From: Novosphingobium barchaimii LL02
GTDB taxonomy: Bacteria; Pseudomonadota; Alphaproteobacteria; Sphingomonadales; Sphingomonadaceae
Length of the DNA stretch: 64,000 nucleotides
Assembly (NCBI RefSeq): GCF_001046635.1
Contig: NZ_KQ130452.1
Span: 1,290,668 to 1,354,667 of the forward strand
Reading direction: 5' to 3'
Under the pieces are notes generated by a model. The model did not search any database and was not told the DNA's origin. It saw nothing but the letters and a program-made list of their open reading frames with translations. Position 1 is the stretch's first letter; the number at the start of each line of letters is the position of its first letter. Positions 26,301-34,180 of the stretch are shown here, one piece after another. The position numbers and the translations under genes were made by a program.

Positions 26301-26387
26301 GAGGCCCGTGGCGGGCCTCTGAATTACCAGAGCTGCAACCACAGCCCGGAACATGGAAGCGCGCCAGGCCCATTGGACCCGGCGCGC
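26301..26387 (-). promoter_or_regulatory. Two stem-loops between rpsB and tsf
   Basis: One hairpin (26301-26319, 8-base stem GAGGCCCG / CGGGCCTC) lies just before tsf. A second (26359-26387, stem GCGCGCC / GGCGCGC) lies just after rpsB. Neither has a T-run, so they could act as partial attenuators or processing signals setting the S2:EF-Ts ratio. Confidence 0.45.
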
Positions 26388-26426
26388 GACAATTCCATGA
26401 CGAAAGTGTCGTCGGCCGGGGGCCTA

Positions 26427-27191
26427 TCAGGCCGCGGTGGTCTCGGCGACGGCTTCTTCGACCGGTGCGTCGAGCGCGCCGATGTCGATGCCGCTTTCGA
26501 TCACGGCTTCACGGCCGCCCTTGGTCGCTGCCTTGGCGATCGCTTCGCAATACAGGCGAACGGCACGGCTGGCGTCGTCGTTACCCGGGATCGGGAACGA
26601 GATGCCCTGCGGGTTCACGTTGGTGTCGAGCACGGCGATGACCGGGATGCCAAGGACGTTGGCTTCCTTGATGGCCAGCTCTTCCTTGTTGGCGTCGATC
26701 ACGAACATCACGTCCGGAATGCCGCCCATGTCGCGGATACCGCCGAGCGATGCTTCGAGCTTGTCGCGCTCGCGCGTCAGCTGGAGGACTTCCTTCTTGG
26801 TCAGACCGGCGGTGTCGCCAGCAAGCTGCTCTTCAAGAGCCTTGAAGCGCTTGATCGAACCCGAAATGGTCTTCCAGTTGGTGAGCATGCCGCCCAGCCA
26901 GCGGTGATTGACGAAGTGCTGACCGCAGGCGCGTGCGGCCTGAGCGATCGGCTCCTGCGCCTGGCGCTTGGTGCCGACGAACAGAACCTTGCCGCCAGCC
27001 TGAACGGTCGACTGCACGAAGTCGAGCGCGCGCGCGAACAGCGGCACGGTCTGCGACAGGTCGATGATGTGGATACCGTTGCGCGCGCCGAAGATGTACG
27101 GCTTCATGCGCGGGTTCCAGCGGTGGGTCTGGTGACCGAAGTGCGCGCCAGCTTCGATGAGCTGCGACATGGTAACGACGGGAGCCGCCAT
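26427..27191 (-). CDS. rpsB: 30S ribosomal protein S2
   Basis: This 254-residue protein starts [20 protein letters not shown] and contains TRRWNP-like and [12 protein letters not shown] segments of S2. The start at 27191 is preceded by AAAAGGAAAT, a strong Shine-Dalgarno sequence. A 45-residue frame extension upstream is not expected in S2. It is first gene of the rpsB-tsf unit. Confidence 0.97.
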   Translation of the reverse strand: MAAPVVTMSQLIEAGAHFGHQTHRWNPRMKPYIFGARNGIHIIDLSQTVPLFARALDFVQSTVQAGGKVLFVGTKRQAQEPIAQAARACGQHFVNHRWLGGMLTNWKTISGSIKRFKALEEQLAGDTAGLTKKEVLQLTRERDKLEASLGGIRDMGGIPDVMFVIDANKEELAIKEANVLGIPVIAVLDTNVNPQGISFPIPGNDDASRAVRLYCEAIAKAATKGGREAVIESGIDIGALDAPVEEAVAETTAA

Positions 27192-27583
27192 AGATATTTC
27201 CTTTTCCGGTTGAACCTCTGGAAGACTGGAACCGTGCGGAGATATCCGCTGCGGCACCGGTATGAACGCCTTCCATGTGGATTGCCTGTGTGAGTCGAAC
27301 CGGACGATCCGGCAAGAATCTCGCAAGCGGGGCCGCCCTTACCCCCACTCCCTACCAAAATCCACCCCCAATTCACCGCAAAGCATTGTCGTCCTGCCGT
27401 CAAAAAAGGCGATTCCCGCGCAAATCAAGGGTTTGGCGAGGAACCAACCTCTCCCAGGAGTTTTCTCAAGGCATTCCTGGTGATAAGTTGGTTAACATAT
27501 CCTAATATCAGGGGCGGCGAATTTTCGCTGTAAAATCAAATGACCAGTCGGGGGTGACGACTAAAGCAAGAAGGTAGCTCGTT
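27192..27583. other. Divergent gap upstream of rpsB
   Basis: This 392-base stretch has no credible gene. It must contain the rpsB promoter and leader on the minus strand. A TTGACG hexamer (27403-27398, minus) is the best -35 candidate but lacks a convincing -10. An AT-richer patch with TAATAT (27503-27508) lies before the small plus-strand gene. Confidence 0.5.
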
Positions 27584-27862
27584 ATGAGTATCGCTACACC
27601 TGCCCTGTTCACGATCGCGGCGCTCGCGGCGCTCCTCTCGATCTGGAAAAGCGCTGTCGCCGCGCTTCCTGTGATCCGGGCTCTACGCGCACAACTCGCC
27701 GAAACCTCCCAGCCCCCCCTCGTCCACGTCGCAACGCTGGACACCCGCAGTTTGGTCATTGAGGAAGCAGCGGCACCTAGCGCACGTCTGCGCCGTCACA
27801 TGCGCCCCAAGCCGGTCACGCACCGCCTTCACCAATTCCCGCACCGGGCGCACGCCGCGTAA
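27584..27862 (+). CDS. Small single-pass membrane protein (92 aa), paralogue A
   Basis: The frame encodes a 92-residue protein. It has an N-terminal hydrophobic helix (about 5-28), the motif RALRAQLAE just after it, and a basic His/Arg-rich C-terminal tail. I do not recognise the family. AGAAGG lies nine bases before the ATG. It resembles the product of the next plus-strand gene (starting 28089) in length, topology and the ALR-[AS]-QL motif, suggesting a tandem duplication. No LexA-type box precedes this copy. Confidence 0.6.
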   Translation: MSIATPALFTIAALAALLSIWKSAVAALPVIRALRAQLAETSQPPLVHVATLDTRSLVIEEAAAPSARLRRHMRPKPVTHRLHQFPHRAHAA

Positions 27863-27965
27863 AGCGTCATGGAGGACAAGCACCATCCTGCGGTGGGCTT
27901 AGCTAACTACGAGGGAAATGCCGATCGCCGCCTTCTTACGCGAAACGGCATTCTACGATTTCGGG

Positions 27966-27971
27966 TTGACA
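27966..27971 (+). promoter_or_regulatory. Candidate -35 element (TTGACA) overlapped by LexA boxes
   Basis: A consensus TTGACA lies seven bases before the first LexA-type box. With a 17-18 base spacer the -10 would fall at 27989-27995, inside or just after that box. This is how repressor-blocked SOS promoters are usually built. The -10 itself is weak. Confidence 0.5.
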
Positions 27972-27977
27972 GGAGTG

Positions 27978-27992
27978 GAACAAAAGGGGAAC
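27978..27992 (+). promoter_or_regulatory. LexA box 1
   Basis: GAACAAAAGGGGAAC fits GAAC-N7-GAAC exactly, the alphaproteobacterial LexA direct repeat (GTTC-N7-GTTC on the other strand). It sits in the promoter spacer of the small membrane protein gene at 28089. Confidence 0.8.
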
Positions 27993-28004
27993 TAAGCACT
28001 CACA

Positions 28005-28019
28005 GAACATTGATAGAAC
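28005..28019 (+). promoter_or_regulatory. LexA box 2
   Basis: GAACATTGATAGAAC is a second exact GAAC-N7-GAAC, 27 bases downstream of the first. Two exact copies this close in an intergenic region are unlikely by chance and argue for tight SOS repression. Confidence 0.75.
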
Positions 28020-28028
28020 AGATTCGCG

Positions 28029-28048
28029 TTTTCCACAAGCTGTCCACA
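28029..28048 (+). promoter_or_regulatory. Two DnaA-box-like 9-mers
   Basis: TTTTCCACA (28029-28037) and CTGTCCACA (28040-28048) resemble the DnaA box TTATCCACA with one and two mismatches. They lie between the LexA boxes and the start codon. Confidence 0.3.
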
Positions 28049-28088
28049 GCCCGATCGGGCGCCGGGCGACGGTTTCAAAGGAATGGCC

Positions 28089-28349
28089 ATGACTGCATTT
28101 GCCACCTGCCTCTTCGCCCTCGCCGCGATTGCATCGTTGTATACGCTGCTGGCGACCCTGCGCCGCTTCGCACCGGCTGCAATGGCGCTGCGGTCACAGC
28201 TTGAAGCCTGCCCCGCTACAATGATGATCGAATGGAAAATGATCGAGCGCGTGGCAGTGCCCGCGCTTGCTTCGCTCAGGAAGCGTCCGTCGCGCCGTAC
28301 GGCAGATCGTCCTGGACTGGACTGGCCGACAATGGAGATTGCCGCCTGA
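28089..28349 (+). CDS. Small SOS-controlled membrane protein candidate (86 aa), paralogue B
   Basis: An 86-residue protein starts MTAFATCLFALAAIASLYTL with one membrane helix (about 3-22). It is followed by the motif MALRSQLE, a short amphipathic region and a basic stretch (RKRPSRR). The ATG at 28089 is favoured because AAAGGA lies seven bases before it; an ATG at 28083 leaves no spacer. Two LexA-type boxes precede it, so induction by DNA damage is inferred. Small inner-membrane proteins under LexA in alphaproteobacteria include the Caulobacter division inhibitor SidA, but I see no sequence identity to it. The 3' end overlaps the convergent pssA gene by 74 bases. Confidence 0.65.
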   Translation: MTAFATCLFALAAIASLYTLLATLRRFAPAAMALRSQLEACPATMMIEWKMIERVAVPALASLRKRPSRRTADRPGLDWPTMEIAA

Positions 28350-29127
28350 CCTTGGCGTACGTCACCAGGCCGACCGGTATCAGCAGCAGATAGACAATGG
28401 TGATCGCCGCAAGTGTGAACCACGTCTCCGTCAGCAACGAAGCGACGGTTAGCCCGACCAGCGCAAGAACGCCAAGTCGCAATGATCCCGGCGGACGCAT
28501 TCGCGACCAGCCCAGGGTCGGAATACTGGAGATCATCAGAAAAGCGTTCAGCACCATCCACAAGCTGACTGCGATGGGATTGGCGAATTCGGTACGGCCG
28601 CTGGCGATCCACAGATACATCGGCAAGAAAGCCAGACCGGCGCCCACCGGCGCGGGAACACCGGTCAGGAAGCCGACAGCCTTGTGCGGCTGTTCAAGCA
28701 TGTCGAGCCGGGAGTTGAAACGAGCCAGACGCAGCACGCAGCAAATCGCAAAGGCGAGCGCGGCGATCCAGCCTAAGCTGGGCATCGCTTTCAATGTCCA
28801 AAGGTAGACGATCAACGCCGGCGCGACACCGAAGGAGATGGAATCGGCAAGGCTGTCGAGTTCGGCACCAAAACGTGTCTGCGCCTTAAGCAACCGCGCC
28901 GCGCGCCCGTCGATACCGTCGAGCACACCGGCGAGGATGATCGCCAGGATCGACTTGTCGAAATTTCCGTCGATAGCAAAACGAATGCCGGTAAGGCCCG
29001 AGCACAAGGCAGCGACGGTGATCGCATTGGGCACGATCGCGCGCACCGACAGCCCCGGCGCAAGCCGGCGGCGTACGCCGCCACCTGCGATGGAACCTTC
29101 TTCCTCCAAGCCCGGGTCCGGGATCAC
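28276..29127 (-). CDS. pssA: CDP-diacylglycerol-serine O-phosphatidyltransferase
   Basis: This 283-residue polytopic protein has the CDP-alcohol phosphatidyltransferase motif DG-x2-AR-x8-G-x3-D-x3-D, seen from [10 protein letters not shown] through [10 protein letters not shown]. It makes phosphatidylserine from CDP-diacylglycerol in the inner membrane. It overlaps psd by four bases (ATGA), so the two steps to phosphatidylethanolamine are coupled. Its 3' end overlaps the opposite-strand small membrane gene. Confidence 0.94.
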   Translation of the reverse strand: MIPDPGLEEEGSIAGGGVRRRLAPGLSVRAIVPNAITVAALCSGLTGIRFAIDGNFDKSILAIILAGVLDGIDGRAARLLKAQTRFGAELDSLADSISFGVAPALIVYLWTLKAMPSLGWIAALAFAICCVLRLARFNSRLDMLEQPHKAVGFLTGVPAPVGAGLAFLPMYLWIASGRTEFANPIAVSLWMVLNAFLMISSIPTLGWSRMRPPGSLRLGVLALVGLTVASLLTETWFTLAAITIVYLLLIPVGLVTYAKVRRQSPLSASPVQDDLPYGATDAS

Positions 29128-29873
29128 TGGGCGATGCCCTCGATCACCGACGAGCTTGCGAGCTGCGCGAGCACGGTTTCACCGGCAATGATCTTCTGGC
29201 CCATCAGCACCTTCGGTTCGGTGCCCGCGGGGAGATAGACGTCGACGCGGCTGCCAAAACGGATCAGGCCGATGCGCTGACCGCAGGCGATAATATCACC
29301 GGGCTTGACGAAAGGCACGATGCGGCGAGCGACAAGGCCGGCGATCTGCGTGAAGCAGATCCGCAGGCCGTCGCTACGCTCGACCAGGATGTGCTGACGC
29401 TCGTTCTCTTCGCTCGCCTTGTCGAGATCCGCGTTCACGAACTTGCCGGGGATGTAGATCACCCGCTTCACCGTGCCGGCAATCGGCGTGCGGTTAATGT
29501 GAACGTCGAACACCGACATGAAGATCGAGATGCGCGTAACCGGCTCGGACGCCATCGGCGCCGAGCCAGTGCCGTCGTCGACGGTAAGCTCACGCGGCGG
29601 CGCAACTTTGCCTATCAGCGTGACCAGGCCGTCAGCCGGCGCGATAATCGCACGCTCGTCCTGCGGCGTGACGCGCACGGGGTCGCGGAAAAAGGCAAGC
29701 ACGCATAGCGTCAGCACTGCCAGCGGCCAGCCGACCCAGGGGCCGAGCAGGATCCAGCCGATCAGCGCGATGACGCCGGCTATGGCGCCGAACTTGCGGC
29801 CTTCGGGGTGAATGGAGGGCCACTGCCACGACGCTTCGCCGCGACCCTGATTATCGAGAATATCTCCGGGCAT
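29124..29873 (-). CDS. psd: Phosphatidylserine decarboxylase proenzyme
   Basis: The 249-residue protein has an N-terminal membrane part (about 20-60) and the self-cleavage site [11 protein letters not shown] near the C-terminus. There the Gly-Ser bond breaks and the Ser becomes the pyruvoyl group. It makes phosphatidylethanolamine. The ATG at 29873 (MPGDILDN) is preferred, with AGGTGA six bases upstream; a GTG at 29882 would add three residues. It is of the small Psd type. Confidence 0.94.
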   Translation of the reverse strand: MPGDILDNQGRGEASWQWPSIHPEGRKFGAIAGVIALIGWILLGPWVGWPLAVLTLCVLAFFRDPVRVTPQDERAIIAPADGLVTLIGKVAPPRELTVDDGTGSAPMASEPVTRISIFMSVFDVHINRTPIAGTVKRVIYIPGKFVNADLDKASEENERQHILVERSDGLRICFTQIAGLVARRIVPFVKPGDIIACGQRIGLIRFGSRVDVYLPAGTEPKVLMGQKIIAGETVLAQLASSSVIEGIAQ

Positions 29874-30038
29874 CGCTCTCACCTAGACAGTGCACACAAG
29901 TACCGCAATGCCGCAGGCCTCACGCCGTTCCCTGACAGAAACCACGGCTGCGGATAAATGCGAGTGTAGTGCTGCTTTTTTTGGGGCGCCCTTGAGCGGG
30001 GCTGCTGCCGTCCCGACTGAACGGCTAGGCAAAAATGG

Positions 30039-30124
30039 TGGTGGACAGGGCTGGATTCGAACCAGCGTACGCTTGCACGGGCAGATTTACAGTCTGCTGC
30101 CTTTAACCACTCGGCCACCTGTCC
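30039..30124 (-). tRNA. tRNA-Tyr (GTA), with encoded CCA
   Basis: The 86-base minus-strand cloverleaf has acceptor GGACAGG/CCTGTCC, anticodon loop CTGTAAA with anticodon GTA, the long variable arm expected for bacterial tRNA-Tyr, T-loop TTCGAAT and CCA. Both strands carry spurious open frames here. Confidence 0.97.
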
Positions 30125-30308
30125 ACACCAGTTGCTGGCTGCTGGAAATCACCGCAAAAGCGGGAAAATCCGGCGTTGGTCGAAGCTCCGAAAGGGGCCT
30201 CGTTGCCGAGAGGCCGGCCCTATGTAGAACCGAGCCTTGCCTGTCAATGCCCTCCCTGTCAGAGGGGGCAAGAAATTTGCATTATTCGGTTTTTCGAAAG
30301 GACTATGA

Positions 30309-31139
30309 ATGAACAAGCGTGGCAGCGGACGGGGTGATCCCGAACGCGAAGCCCGCCCGGCAAAGGCCCTGCGTGGCCGGGCCGGCCGGATGAAGAACGG
30401 CCGCGGCAGCGGCAAGGCTAGTTCCGGGGCTGTGCGCCTGTGGGGCCGCCATGCCGTCGAGGCAGCGCTCAAGAACCCCGACCGGGTCCATCGCAAGCTG
30501 TGGGCTACTCGTGAAGGCGTCGAATCGCTCGACGGCGAACTTCCCGCCGATTTCGCGGTCGAGTGGGCCCAGGCCGCCGATCTCGCCCGCTTGGTGGCAC
30601 GCGATGCGCCGCATCAGGGTCTGGTCCTCGAATGCGATCCGCTGGACGACATCTTTCTCGGCGACGTTCTGGAGGGCGACCCAACCCGTCCCGTCATCGT
30701 GCTCGACCAGGTGACCGACCCGCACAACGTGGGTGCTATCATGCGCTCGGCGGCAGCGTTCAATGCCTGCGCTATCGTCACGCAGGATCGGCACGCTCCG
30801 GTCGAATCGGGCACGCTGGCGAAGTCCGCCTCGGGCGCGCTGGAAGTGCTTCCCTGGGTACGCGTGGTAAACCTTGCCCGCGCGCTGGAGGAGATCGCCG
30901 AGGCCGGTTACTGGCGGATCGGGCTCGACGGCGCAGCGGAATCGACTTTGGGCGAGGCGCTGCCGGCCGGCCCCGTAGCGCTGGTGCTCGGCGCCGAAGG
31001 CGACGGCATGCGTCGCAACATCACCCAGCATTGCGACGCGATCGCCAAGTTACCGATCAGCGATGCCATGGAGAGCCTTAACGTCAGCAACGCGGCAGCT
31101 ATCGCGCTTTATGCAGCGGCAACTCGCGTCACCGAATAG
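30309..31139 (+). CDS. rlmB: 23S rRNA 2'-O-ribose methyltransferase RlmB (TrmH/SpoU family)
   Basis: The 276-residue protein has a very basic Gly/Arg-rich N-terminal extension (about 1-40) and a substrate-binding domain. The knotted SPOUT motifs follow: VLDQVTDPHNVGAIMRSAAAF, LVLGAEGDGMRR and PISDAMESLNVSNAAAIALY. RlmB methylates G2251 of 23S rRNA. Other TrmH-family members modify different RNAs, so the exact site is inferred. Confidence 0.9.
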   Translation: MNKRGSGRGDPEREARPAKALRGRAGRMKNGRGSGKASSGAVRLWGRHAVEAALKNPDRVHRKLWATREGVESLDGELPADFAVEWAQAADLARLVARDAPHQGLVLECDPLDDIFLGDVLEGDPTRPVIVLDQVTDPHNVGAIMRSAAAFNACAIVTQDRHAPVESGTLAKSASGALEVLPWVRVVNLARALEEIAEAGYWRIGLDGAAESTLGEALPAGPVALVLGAEGDGMRRNITQHCDAIAKLPISDAMESLNVSNAAAIALYAAATRVTE

Positions 31140-31147
31140 GTTGCGAA

Positions 31148-31174
31148 GCGTCCGCCCCTGGCCGGGGCGGACGC
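31148..31174 (+). terminator. Hairpin after rlmB
   Basis: A perfect 11-base stem (GCGTCCGCCCC / GGGGCGGACGC) with a 5-base loop lies nine bases after the rlmB stop and 26 bases before the next gene. No T-run follows, so termination may be partial. Confidence 0.45.
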
Positions 31175-31199
31175 CGAAGCGGGCAATGGAGGGGAAAAC

Positions 31200-32030
31200 A
31201 TGAACGACACCAAACATCGGTTGCCGATCCGCCGCACCGTGGCAGTGGCCGCGCTGGCGATGCTGGCTGCAGCCTGCATCTTCGCGCCGGGCAAGTTCAA
31301 TTCGCAGCTAGACCTAAAGAAGGATCATAGTTTCGCCTTCCGCTATACCGGTGAAATCCTGATGGTCCCGCTGATGAAGAACGAGAAGGATGCGGCATTC
31401 GAGCCCTCCTCCTGCCACGACGAGGAAAGCCTCGAGGAACGCACCTGCAGCGACGATGAACTGGCCCAGCAGAAAACCGACTGGGGAGAAAATCGCGCGG
31501 AAAAGAAAAAGAGCGACGCGCAGGCCGCCAAGATGCTGCTGGGCGGTATAGACCCCAGCGACCCCGAATCGGGAAAGGAACTCGCCGAAAAGCTGCGCCG
31601 TCAAGCAGGCTGGAAAAAGGTCGAGTATCTCGGCGACGGAAAGTTCGACGTCGACTTCGCCATATCCGGCAAGATCGACCATGACTTCATCTTCCCCACC
31701 TTTGAAGGCTTCCCGATGAGCAACGCGTTCATCCAGGTCTTCGCCCGCCAAGATGGCACCGTGCGCATCGATGCACCGGGATTTGGCCCTCAAAGCGGCA
31801 GCGGCGCGATGGCAGGCATGATGGCCGGGATGGCTCAGGATGGCGCCTCCGGCAATGACGGTCCAACCAGCATGGCTGACGGCACCTTTGCAGTGTTCAC
31901 CAACGGCGAGGTCCTCGCCAACAACACCGACGAAGGGGCCTCTTCGGCTCCCGGCGGCAAGTTGCTGTCGTGGAAGGTCAATCCGCGCACTGCAGCCGCC
32001 CCGACCGCACTCGTAAAGCTTTCTCACTAA
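31200..32030 (+). CDS. Predicted lipoprotein of unknown function (276 aa)
   Basis: I do not recognise this protein. It has a positively charged N-terminus, a hydrophobic stretch and a lipobox-like LAAAC with Cys at 26. A Glu/Lys/Asp-rich region (about 60-110) holds a Cys pair (SSCHDEESLEERTCSDDE), followed by a beta-like region and a Gly/Met-rich stretch (GSGAMAGMMAGMAQDG). GGAGGGGAAAAC before the ATG is a strong ribosome-binding site. It is probably anchored to a membrane facing the periplasm. A 13-base perfect hairpin follows the stop. Confidence 0.8.
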   Translation: MNDTKHRLPIRRTVAVAALAMLAAACIFAPGKFNSQLDLKKDHSFAFRYTGEILMVPLMKNEKDAAFEPSSCHDEESLEERTCSDDELAQQKTDWGENRAEKKKSDAQAAKMLLGGIDPSDPESGKELAEKLRRQAGWKKVEYLGDGKFDVDFAISGKIDHDFIFPTFEGFPMSNAFIQVFARQDGTVRIDAPGFGPQSGSGAMAGMMAGMAQDGASGNDGPTSMADGTFAVFTNGEVLANNTDEGASSAPGGKLLSWKVNPRTAAAPTALVKLSH

Positions 32031-32038
32031 ATCCGGGA

Positions 32039-32074
32039 CGAGACCGTTCCGGGATTCGCCTCGGAACGGTCTCG
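32039..32074 (+). terminator. Perfect 13-base hairpin after the lipoprotein gene
   Basis: CGAGACCGTTCCG pairs perfectly with CGGAACGGTCTCG around a 10-base loop, nine bases after the stop codon. There is no T-run. Confidence 0.55.
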
Positions 32075-32304
32075 CAGCGCGATACAACCGCGTTGGATGT
32101 ATTTGGCCGACCGCTGCCCGTCGACTGCGCTCCAAGCCCAAGTCAGCCACGCCCGCGAATCCCATGGATCACCTAGGCGGGGTCATAGGGGCGACTGCGA
32201 GCCTTCGCAGGGCGGGGGTGCCCAAGTGTCCAGCAGCCGGTTCCTCAGTAGCGGCAACCAGCGAGCGAGCGGCTTCTTGGATCCTGCGTAACCGCACATG
32301 ACAA

Positions 32305-32336
32305 CGCCGCGCTGGCCCTAGAGGGCTGGCGCGGCG
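32305..32336 (-). terminator. Long hairpin after the HU gene
   Basis: A 15-pair GC-rich stem with two wobbles (CGCCGCGC...GCGCGGCG, inner GGCCCT/AGGGCT) and a two-base tip lies about 45 bases after the HU stop. It is probably the terminator of the HU transcript although no T-run is present. Confidence 0.5.
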
Positions 32337-32378
32337 TGATCCGATCAACCTGTAAGGCGCTACAGGCCGCCTGCCAAC

Positions 32379-32651
32379 TTAGTTGACGGAGTCCTTCAGG
32401 CCCTTGCCAGCCTTGAACTTCGGCTGAGACGATGCCTTGATTTCCATCGGTTCGCCAGTGCGCGGGTTGCGGCCAGTAGAGGCTTTGCGCTTGGCAACCG
32501 AGAACGTGCCGAAACCGACAAGGCGAACTTCGTCGCCTTTCTTCAGCGAACCCGTGATGGCCTCGAAAACGCCTTCGACTGCCTTGGTGGCGTCGCTGCG
32601 GGTCAGCCCGCTCGAATCGGCAACTGCGCTGATGAGATCGTTCTTGTTCAT
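32379..32651 (-). CDS. HU family DNA-binding protein
   Basis: A 90-residue histone-like protein starts MNKNDLISAVADSSGLTRSDA and contains VGFGTFSVAKRKASTGRNPRTGEP, the HU/IHF beta-arm signature with RNPRTG. It bends and compacts DNA. The start at 32651 is chosen by exact family length; upstream frame to 33233 is not coding. It is most like HupB. Confidence 0.96.
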   Translation of the reverse strand: MNKNDLISAVADSSGLTRSDATKAVEGVFEAITGSLKKGDEVRLVGFGTFSVAKRKASTGRNPRTGEPMEIKASSQPKFKAGKGLKDSVN

Positions 32652-32692
32652 TATGGGAACCCCCTTAGCTTTCAAGTGGAGCGAATAGTGAT

Positions 32693-32708
32693 GCGATTTG
32701 AAAATCGC
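32693..32708 (-). promoter_or_regulatory. Palindrome GCGATTT-N2-AAATCGC before the HU gene
   Basis: Perfect 7-base arms with a two-base centre lie about 42 bases upstream of the HU start codon. They could be a repressor operator or a leader hairpin; no regulator can be named. Confidence 0.35.
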
Positions 32709-32996
32709 CTCTGGCGCGGCGACGGAATGGAGCGGGTTTTCAACGAGGTGGCAAGGCCTAAACACGTTCAAAACTCGCGGTTTATCGCGTTTTTCCGCCA
32801 TTTCCCAGAGGCTAGCCGTTGTGCAATGCAGCATCGCGTTCCGACTCGCATAGCCGCCATTTCGCGGTGCATGGCAACGGCAACCGGCAGGGAACGCCTT
32901 GACGTCCCTACTCTGTAACGGGTGGCGTGAAACGCCAGCGACGTGACACCGCCCGAGCCCGATTGGCACTTGCAAACCAAATGCGGGAAGCGGGCA

Positions 32997-33029
32997 CAAA
33001 AAAAGGCGGCCCGAATGCGAACCGCCTCT
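32997..33029 (-). terminator. Rho-independent terminator of rplS
   Basis: On the minus strand GGCGGTTCG pairs with CGGGCCGCC (two wobbles) around CATT and is followed by seven T residues. It lies about 40 bases after the rplS stop. Confidence 0.9.
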
Positions 33030-33069
33030 TTGAGCAGCCCGATCCGAAGACCGAGCCTTGCACCTTGGC

Positions 33070-33438
33070 TTATGCCTTGGTGTCGTTGATCCGGCGTTCG
33101 GCGATACGCGCGCGTTTGCCGGTACGACCACGCAGGTAGTACAGCTTTGCACGACGCACCACGCCGCGGCGAACCACGGTGATCGAATCGATGTTCGGCG
33201 AGTAAAGCGGGAATACGCGCTCCACGCCTTCACCGAAGCTCATCTTGCGAACGGTGAAGTTCGAACCCATGCCACGGTTCGAGCGCGCGATGCACACGCC
33301 CTCGTATGCCTGGACGCGGGTACGGACGCCTTCGACGACCTTCACGCCGACGCGGACGGTGTCGCCCGGACGGAATGCGGGGATGTCCTTGGCGGCCTTG
33401 GCGATTTCTTCGGCTTCGATCTGCTGAATCAGGTTCAT
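33070..33438 (-). CDS. rplS: 50S ribosomal protein L19
   Basis: This 122-residue protein contains [16 protein letters not shown] and [21 protein letters not shown], typical of L19. It lies at the subunit interface of the ribosome. It is last of the ffh-rpsP-rimM-trmD-rplS series and is followed by a strong terminator. Confidence 0.97.
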   Translation of the reverse strand: MNLIQQIEAEEIAKAAKDIPAFRPGDTVRVGVKVVEGVRTRVQAYEGVCIARSNRGMGSNFTVRKMSFGEGVERVFPLYSPNIDSITVVRRGVVRRAKLYYLRGRTGKRARIAERRINDTKA

Positions 33439-33478
33439 GAACCCAAATCCTTTTTCAATGCTGCGCGCCAGAGGCAGA

Positions 33479-34180
33479 CTAGACCCGAGCGTCCCTGTGA
33501 CGCTCCCATAGATCAGGCCTGCGTAACCGTGTGTCTTCGTCCGCCCTTTGTTTCCGCCAGGCAGCGATTTTCGCGTGATCCCCCGATCGCAGCACTTCGG
33601 GGATCGCGCGCCCTTCCCACATAGGGGGCCGGGTATAGTGCGGGTACTCGAGAAGACCGTCCTCGAACGACTCCTCTGCCCCGCTGGAAGCCGCGCCCAT
33701 TACTCCGGGAAGCAGGCGAATGCAAGCATCCAGAACCATCAGTGCAGCGCATTCTCCGCCCGACAGGACGATGTCGCCCACCGAGACTTCCTCGACGTTG
33801 CGACCAGCGAAGATACGCTCGTCAAAACCCTCGAACCGCCCGCACAGCAGCGTGACCCCGGGGCCTTCTGCAAGTGCGCGGATGCGGACCTGGGAGATCG
33901 GCTTGCCGCGTGGCGTCATAGCGAGAACCGGGGCGTCCGGGGCCAGTTCACGGGCATGGTCGATGGCAGCTGCCAGCACGTCCACCTTCAGCACCATTCC
34001 GGCGCCGCCGCCCGCAGGCGTATCATCGACCGTCCGGTGCTTGTCAGCCGCGAAATCGCGGATGTGGACGGGGTTGAGCGACCACTTGCCCTCGGCCATC
34101 GCCCTGCCCGCTAGGCTTACGCCCAGCGGCCCGGGAAACATCTCGGGATAAAGGGTCAGGACGGTGGCCGCGAAGGTCAT
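33479..34180 (-). CDS. trmD: tRNA (guanine-N1-)-methyltransferase TrmD
   Basis: This 233-residue SPOUT methyltransferase has [13 protein letters not shown] and [13 protein letters not shown] with the knot motif [15 protein letters not shown]. It methylates G37 of tRNAs reading C- and G-start codons. The ATG at 34180 overlaps the rimM stop by four bases; the longer frame to 34294 lies in rimM. Confidence 0.96.
   Translation of the reverse strand: MTFAATVLTLYPEMFPGPLGVSLAGRAMAEGKWSLNPVHIRDFAADKHRTVDDTPAGGGAGMVLKVDVLAAAIDHARELAPDAPVLAMTPRGKPISQVRIRALAEGPGVTLLCGRFEGFDERIFAGRNVEEVSVGDIVLSGGECAALMVLDACIRLLPGVMGAASSGAEESFEDGLLEYPHYTRPPMWEGRAIPEVLRSGDHAKIAAWRKQRADEDTRLRRPDLWERHRDARV

Larger units (their letters stand above)
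32031..32378. other. Gene-free stretch between the lipoprotein and HU genes
   Basis: This is a 348-base convergent gap. It holds two long hairpins, one behind each gene (32039-32074 and 32305-32336). The 230 bases between them show no reading frame with a credible start and no RNA fold I recognise. Confidence 0.6.
32652..33069. other. Gene-free stretch upstream of the HU gene
   Basis: This 418-base interval carries the HU promoter and leader (minus strand) and the rplS terminator at its far end. It contains a perfect 7-base inverted repeat at 32693-32708 and a small TGGCGT/ACGCCA hairpin at 32923-32937. No gene is seen. Confidence 0.55.

Noticed and set aside
27440-27583. Search for a LexA box before the first small membrane gene (27584)
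   Set aside because: A GAAC occurs near 27441, but there is no partner seven bases away, so this copy is not called LexA-controlled.
29879-30118. A 79-residue frame over tRNA-Tyr on the minus strand
   Set aside because: It runs through the tRNA gene and its protein resembles the usual false translation of a tRNA (MAEWLKAADCKSA...).
32081-32304. Possible small RNA or gene in the gap between the lipoprotein and HU genes
   Set aside because: I could find no credible promoter, stable fold or coding frame between the two flanking hairpins.
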